Source: Actinobacteria bacterium Ga0077541
Lineage (GTDB): Bacteria; Actinomycetota; Thermoleophilia; Miltoncostaeales; Miltoncostaeaceae
DNA length: 45,258 bases
Direction of reading: 5' to 3'
NCBI GenBank assembly: GCA_001464995.1
Contig: LNEQ01000254.1
Span: 1-45,258, forward strand
Position numbers and translations under genes: made by a program. Shown here piece after piece: positions 42,658 through 45,258 of the stretch; the first letter of the stretch is position 1; the number at the start of each line of letters is the position of its first letter. A model generated the notes under the pieces. The model made no database searches. It worked only from the letters and a program-made list of their open reading frames with translations, and was not told the origin of the DNA.

Positions 42658-42945
42658 CCGCCGTGTCCGGGGACCCTCGCCCGGTGGCCGGCCGTCCGTC
42701 CCGGTCCGCGGGGTCCCCGACGAGAGCCGTCGCGGCTGATCCGCGCGGCCGCCGCGGAATATCCCCCTCCCGGGGGATAGAGGGGGATCTTGAGGAGACG
42801 ATGACCCTGGTGCGGGACGGCGCAGGCGGTCGGAGGAAACCTCCAGGCATGCCGCGTCCCCACTGGCATCCGGAGGGCACCCGGATCGCCGGACTGCCGC
42901 AGGGGGCGGGCGGGACCCCGCCCCCTGCGGAACATTCTCCCCCGG
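42658..42945. other. Structured intergenic stretch with a possible 53-codon ORF
   Basis: This stretch holds several palindromes: atccccctcccgggggat (42761-42778), the 14-bp stem ccgcagggggcggg/cccgccccctgcgg (42897-42930), and ctcccccgg/ccgggggag (42937-42957), which straddles the aldehyde dehydrogenase stop. The last two can terminate the minus-strand gene. On the plus strand, ATG 42801 follows ttgaggagacg, a very good ribosome site, and opens 53 codons (MTLVRDGAGGRRKPPGMPRP, Pro/Gly-rich) to TGA 42962. Whether it is translated is unclear, and no known riboswitch class fits what I can see. Confidence 0.4.
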
Positions 42946-44374
42946 CTACCGGGGGAGGTTGACGAGCACCAGCTTGCGCTCGGTCATGTGCTCCACCGTG
43001 AAGCGCGGGCCCTCGCGGGTGTTGCCGCTGTCCTTGACGCCGCCGTAGGGCATCTGGTCGGCTCGGAAGGTGGGCGTCTCGTTGATCAGGACGCCGCCGA
43101 AGTGCAGCCGCCGGGCCCAGCCGAGCGCGGCGTCGACGCGGGCGGTGAAGATGCCGGCCTGGAGGCCGAAGGGCGAGGAGTCGGCCAGGGCGATCGCCTC
43201 GTCGATCGTCCCGTACCCGGCGATGCCGACCACCGGGCCGAAGACCTCCTCGCACGACACCTTCATCGCCGGGTCGATGCCCTCGAGCACCGTCGGCATC
43301 AGGAGGCCGTCGCGCACCTCGCCGCCCATGAGCACGCGGGCCCCGCCGCGGGCCGCCTCCCCGATCCAATCCGCCACGCGGTCGCGGTTGGCCTCGTCGA
43401 TGACCGGCCCGACGTCGGTGCCCGGATCCATGGGGTCGCCCACCACCAGGCCGGCGACGGCGGCCAGGAACAGGTCGCGGAACCGGTCGAGCACGTCCGC
43501 CTGCACGTAGACGCGCTGCACCGAGATGCACGACTGCCCGGCGTGCGTGTAGCCGGAGGCGGCGAGCTTCGCGGCGGCCGTCTCCAGGTCGGCGTCGGCC
43601 TCGATGATCACCGGCGTCGAGTTGCCGAGCTCGAGCGCCACCTCCTTGTGGGGCTGTCGCTGCCGGATGGCCCAGCCGACCGGCGGGCTGCCGGTGAACG
43701 AGATCATCGCGACGTCCGGGTGGTCGACGATGGCGTTGCCGATCGTCCCGCCACCCCCCGGGATCACCGAGAGGAAGCCCGCTGGCAGGCCGGCATCGGC
43801 CAGGGCCCTCGCGAGCAGGAGCGCCGACAGCGGGGTGGCCGAGGCGGGCTTCAGCACCACAGGGCAGCCGGCGGCGATGGCGGGGGCCACCTTGTGAGTT
43901 GAAGGGGGAGATCGCTCCGACGACGCCGATCGGCTCGCGGAGGACCATCCCGAGCTTGCCCGAGCCCGCGGCGCTGGCGTCCATGGCCACCATCTCGCCG
44001 GTCAGCGTCCGCGCCTCCACCGCGGAGAAGATGAGCGTGTCCACGCAGCGCGCCGTCTCGGCCCGCGCCTGCGCCAGGGGCTTGCCCGCCTCCAGGCAGA
44101 TCGTCCGCGCGAAGGTCTCCGCCCGCTCGGCCACGAGGCGCGCCGCGCGCTCCAGCACCTCGGCGCGGGCGGCGTCCGGGTGCCTGCCCAGGTGCGCTCG
44201 CGCCACGGACACGGCGGCGTCGACGTCCGCGGGCGTGCCCGTCGCGACCGTCGCGATCGTCTGCCCGTCGTAGGGGTTGACCACCGCCAGGTCCTCGTCG
44301 CGCGGGTCGAAGGCCCCGTCCAGGAGGAGCCCGGTGGGCTGGGCCGGGTCGAGCGCCGGGCTGTGGATCGCCAT
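42946..44374 (-). pseudogene. NAD(P)-dependent aldehyde dehydrogenase, frame disrupted near 43,898
   Basis: From ATG 44374 the first part reads MAIHSPALDPAQPTGLLLDG through GMVLREPIGVVGAISPFN. There about 20 bases that in homologues encode FPLNLVA appear to be missing, and the sequence resumes in another frame at HKVAPAIAAGCPVVLKPASA. The remainder is normal: LELGNSTPVIIEADADLETA with the catalytic Glu, GQSCISVQRVYV with the nucleophile Cys, CEEVFGPVVGI and GVKDSGNTREG. The lost piece includes the catalytic-Asn region, so even with frame repair the enzyme would be affected. The pattern is that of lactaldehyde/phosphonoacetaldehyde-type dehydrogenases. The gene lies divergent from the MMPL gene. 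Confidence 0.85.
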
Positions 44375-44443
44375 GGTTCGCCTCGGTCAGTCGGTGCTGT
44401 GCGGTCGGGTGTCAAGGATATGGCGCGCCGCGCGGGGGGCGCC

Positions 44444-44465
44444 GGGGTGGGGACAGCCCCACCCC
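44444..44465. repeat. Hairpin in the aldehyde dehydrogenase / MMPL divergent gap
   Basis: The arms ggggtgggg (44444-44452) and ccccacccc (44457-44465) pair perfectly around acag. The 200-base divergent region otherwise shows no clear promoter. It may be an operator or a local structure in a leader RNA. Confidence 0.4.
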
Positions 44466-44574
44466 GCGCGCGCCGGGAGGCACGAGACCCGGACGCCGGG
44501 AGTCTCCATGGGAGCGACGGCCGCCCTGGTCGATCGTGGGTCGCATCCGCAGGCACCCGACCGAGAGGACCGCC

Positions 44575-45258
44575 GTGACACCCGCCCGACCCTCGTTGCT
44601 GCACCGCCACGGACGCCGCATGGCCCGCGGCCGCTGGATCGTGATCCCCCTCTTCGCCCTGCTGATGGTGGGCGCCGTGATGCTCGCCGGGCGGATCGGC
44701 GACGTGACCACGTCCGAGGCGACGCTGCCCGGCTCCGACGCCGCCCGCGGGATCGCCCTGATGGAGGCCCACTTCTCGGATGGACGTGAGACGACCGACG
44801 TCCAGCCGGTCTTCCGCCACCCGGATCTGACGGTCGACGACCCCGGCTACCGGGAGGCCGTCACCCGCTCCCTCGAGCGCGCCGCCGCGGTGGTGCCCGG
44901 CACGCGGGTGGTGTCGTACTTCGGCACCGGCAGCCGCGACCTCGTGGGCCAGGACGGCCACATGACCTTCGCGACGCTGACGCTGCCGCTCGGAGACCTC
45001 GACGCGGAGGAGCGGATCGAGGAGATCCGCGCGGCGCTCGGCACGCCGCCGGGCTTCTCGCCGACGCTCGTGGGCGGGGGCGCCGCCCTCTCGCACGACA
45101 TCGGCCCCGGCATCGAGGAGGATCTGGCGCGGGCGGAGATGATCGTGCTGCCCGCCGCGCTGCTGATCCTCCTGATCTTCTTCGGCAGCGCCGTGAGCGC
45201 GCTGCTGCCCCTGCTGATGGCCGGCGTGACGATCACGCTGGCGATGGCGGGGACCGTC
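44575..45258 (+). CDS. MMPL/RND-type transporter, N-terminal part (runs off the window)
   Basis: From GTG 44575 (GAGAGGAC upstream) 228 codons stay open to the window edge. The protein begins VTPARPSLLHRHGRRMARGR, has first membrane helix WIVIPLFALLMVGAVMLAG, then an extracytoplasmic domain of about 150 residues (DVTTSEATLPGSDAARGIAL, YFGTGSRDLVGQDG), and enters helices 2-3 at EMIVLPAALLILLIFFGSAV and LPLLMAGVTITLAM. This is the MmpL layout, where the family exports lipids or drugs using proton flow. The frame is open with normal codon use, so it is presumed intact. Confidence 0.87.
   Translation, partial: MTPARPSLLHRHGRRMARGRWIVIPLFALLMVGAVMLAGRIGDVTTSEATLPGSDAARGIALMEAHFSDGRETTDVQPVFRHPDLTVDDPGYREAVTRSLERAAAVVPGTRVVSYFGTGSRDLVGQDGHMTFATLTLPLGDLDAEERIEEIRAALGTPPGFSPTLVGGGAALSHDIGPGIEEDLARAEMIVLPAALLILLIFFGSAVSALLPLLMAGVTITLAMAGTV

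Overview
The window is about 45 kb of very GC-rich bacterial chromosome (roughly 72-74% G+C by eye) with dense genes, frequent GTG starts and one TTG start, and many 4-base ATGA/GTGA stop-start overlaps. Codon use and gene content (PadR regulator, family 1 encapsulin with encapsulated ferritin, RraA-like protein, CitE-like lyase, GH6 and GH26 enzymes, PilZ-linked glycosyltransferase) suggest an actinobacterium, most likely of the Thermoleophilia (Solirubrobacterales/Gaiellales type). That placement is inferred from style and content, not from a marker tree. I see no CRISPR array, prophage, intact insertion sequence or biosynthetic cluster.

Layout. 1-7.9 kb: the end of infA, a divergent pair of S51/GATase1-like proteins, an orphan D12 adenine methyltransferase coupled to an SDR, two tiny proteins, and a quinone-oxidoreductase / HerA-like ATPase / CitE-like lyase operon. 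7.5-11.5 kb: a broken HD-GYP remnant, a two-component pair and a GCS2-type carboxylate-amine ligase. 11.5-16.1 kb: hotdog thioesterase, HAD phosphatase, a frameshifted MFS transporter, acyl-CoA ligase, and MscL with an unusual C-terminus. 16.1-19.1 kb: tRNA-Gly, diguanylate cyclase and endonuclease IV. 19.1-22.3 kb: gltX, a Coa1-like membrane protein, encapsulated ferritin and encapsulin in one tightly packed run. 22.3-25.7 kb: a 1140-residue secreted protein I cannot assign. 25.8-27.7 kb: a yybP-ykoY manganese riboswitch, TerC, and a membrane protein. 27.8-32.3 kb: GH26 mannanase, GH6 cellulase and a BcsA-like glycosyltransferase with a C-terminal PilZ domain. 32.3-34.6 kb: tRNA-Pro, cold-shock protein, a lipoprotein and small proteins. 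34.67-34.82 kb: a palindromic MITE-like element, followed by a second two-component pair. 36.7-39.9 kb: PadR regulator, thioredoxin-fold protein, cupin, RibD-C reductase and aldose epimerase. 39.9-45.3 kb: a multicopper-oxidase remnant beside an AT-rich patch, a frameshifted ketosynthase, an RraA-like protein, a holin-4-type membrane protein, a broken aldehyde dehydrogenase and the start of an MMPL transporter.

The clearest functional modules are (i) the encapsulin iron-storage operon, (ii) a cyclic-di-GMP / exopolysaccharide set (cyclase with I-site, PilZ-bearing synthase, adjacent GH6 and GH26, and a decayed HD-GYP phosphodiesterase), and (iii) the riboswitch-controlled TerC exporter.

A notable pattern is that four otherwise intact, family-conserved genes each carry one frame-disrupting indel (MFS about 13,115; glycosyltransferase about 31,055; ketosynthase about 40,590; aldehyde dehydrogenase about 43,898), and a fifth occurs in the oxidase remnant. 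Two look like single-base indels and two look like losses of roughly 14-20 bases. This could be draft or metagenome sequence error or true decay, and decides whether those genes work. I did not find a clearly new multi-gene system. The best leads for novelty are the MITE-like element, the Cys/Ser nucleophile split in the S51 pair, the large secreted protein, and the mannanase-cellulase-PilZ synthase locus.
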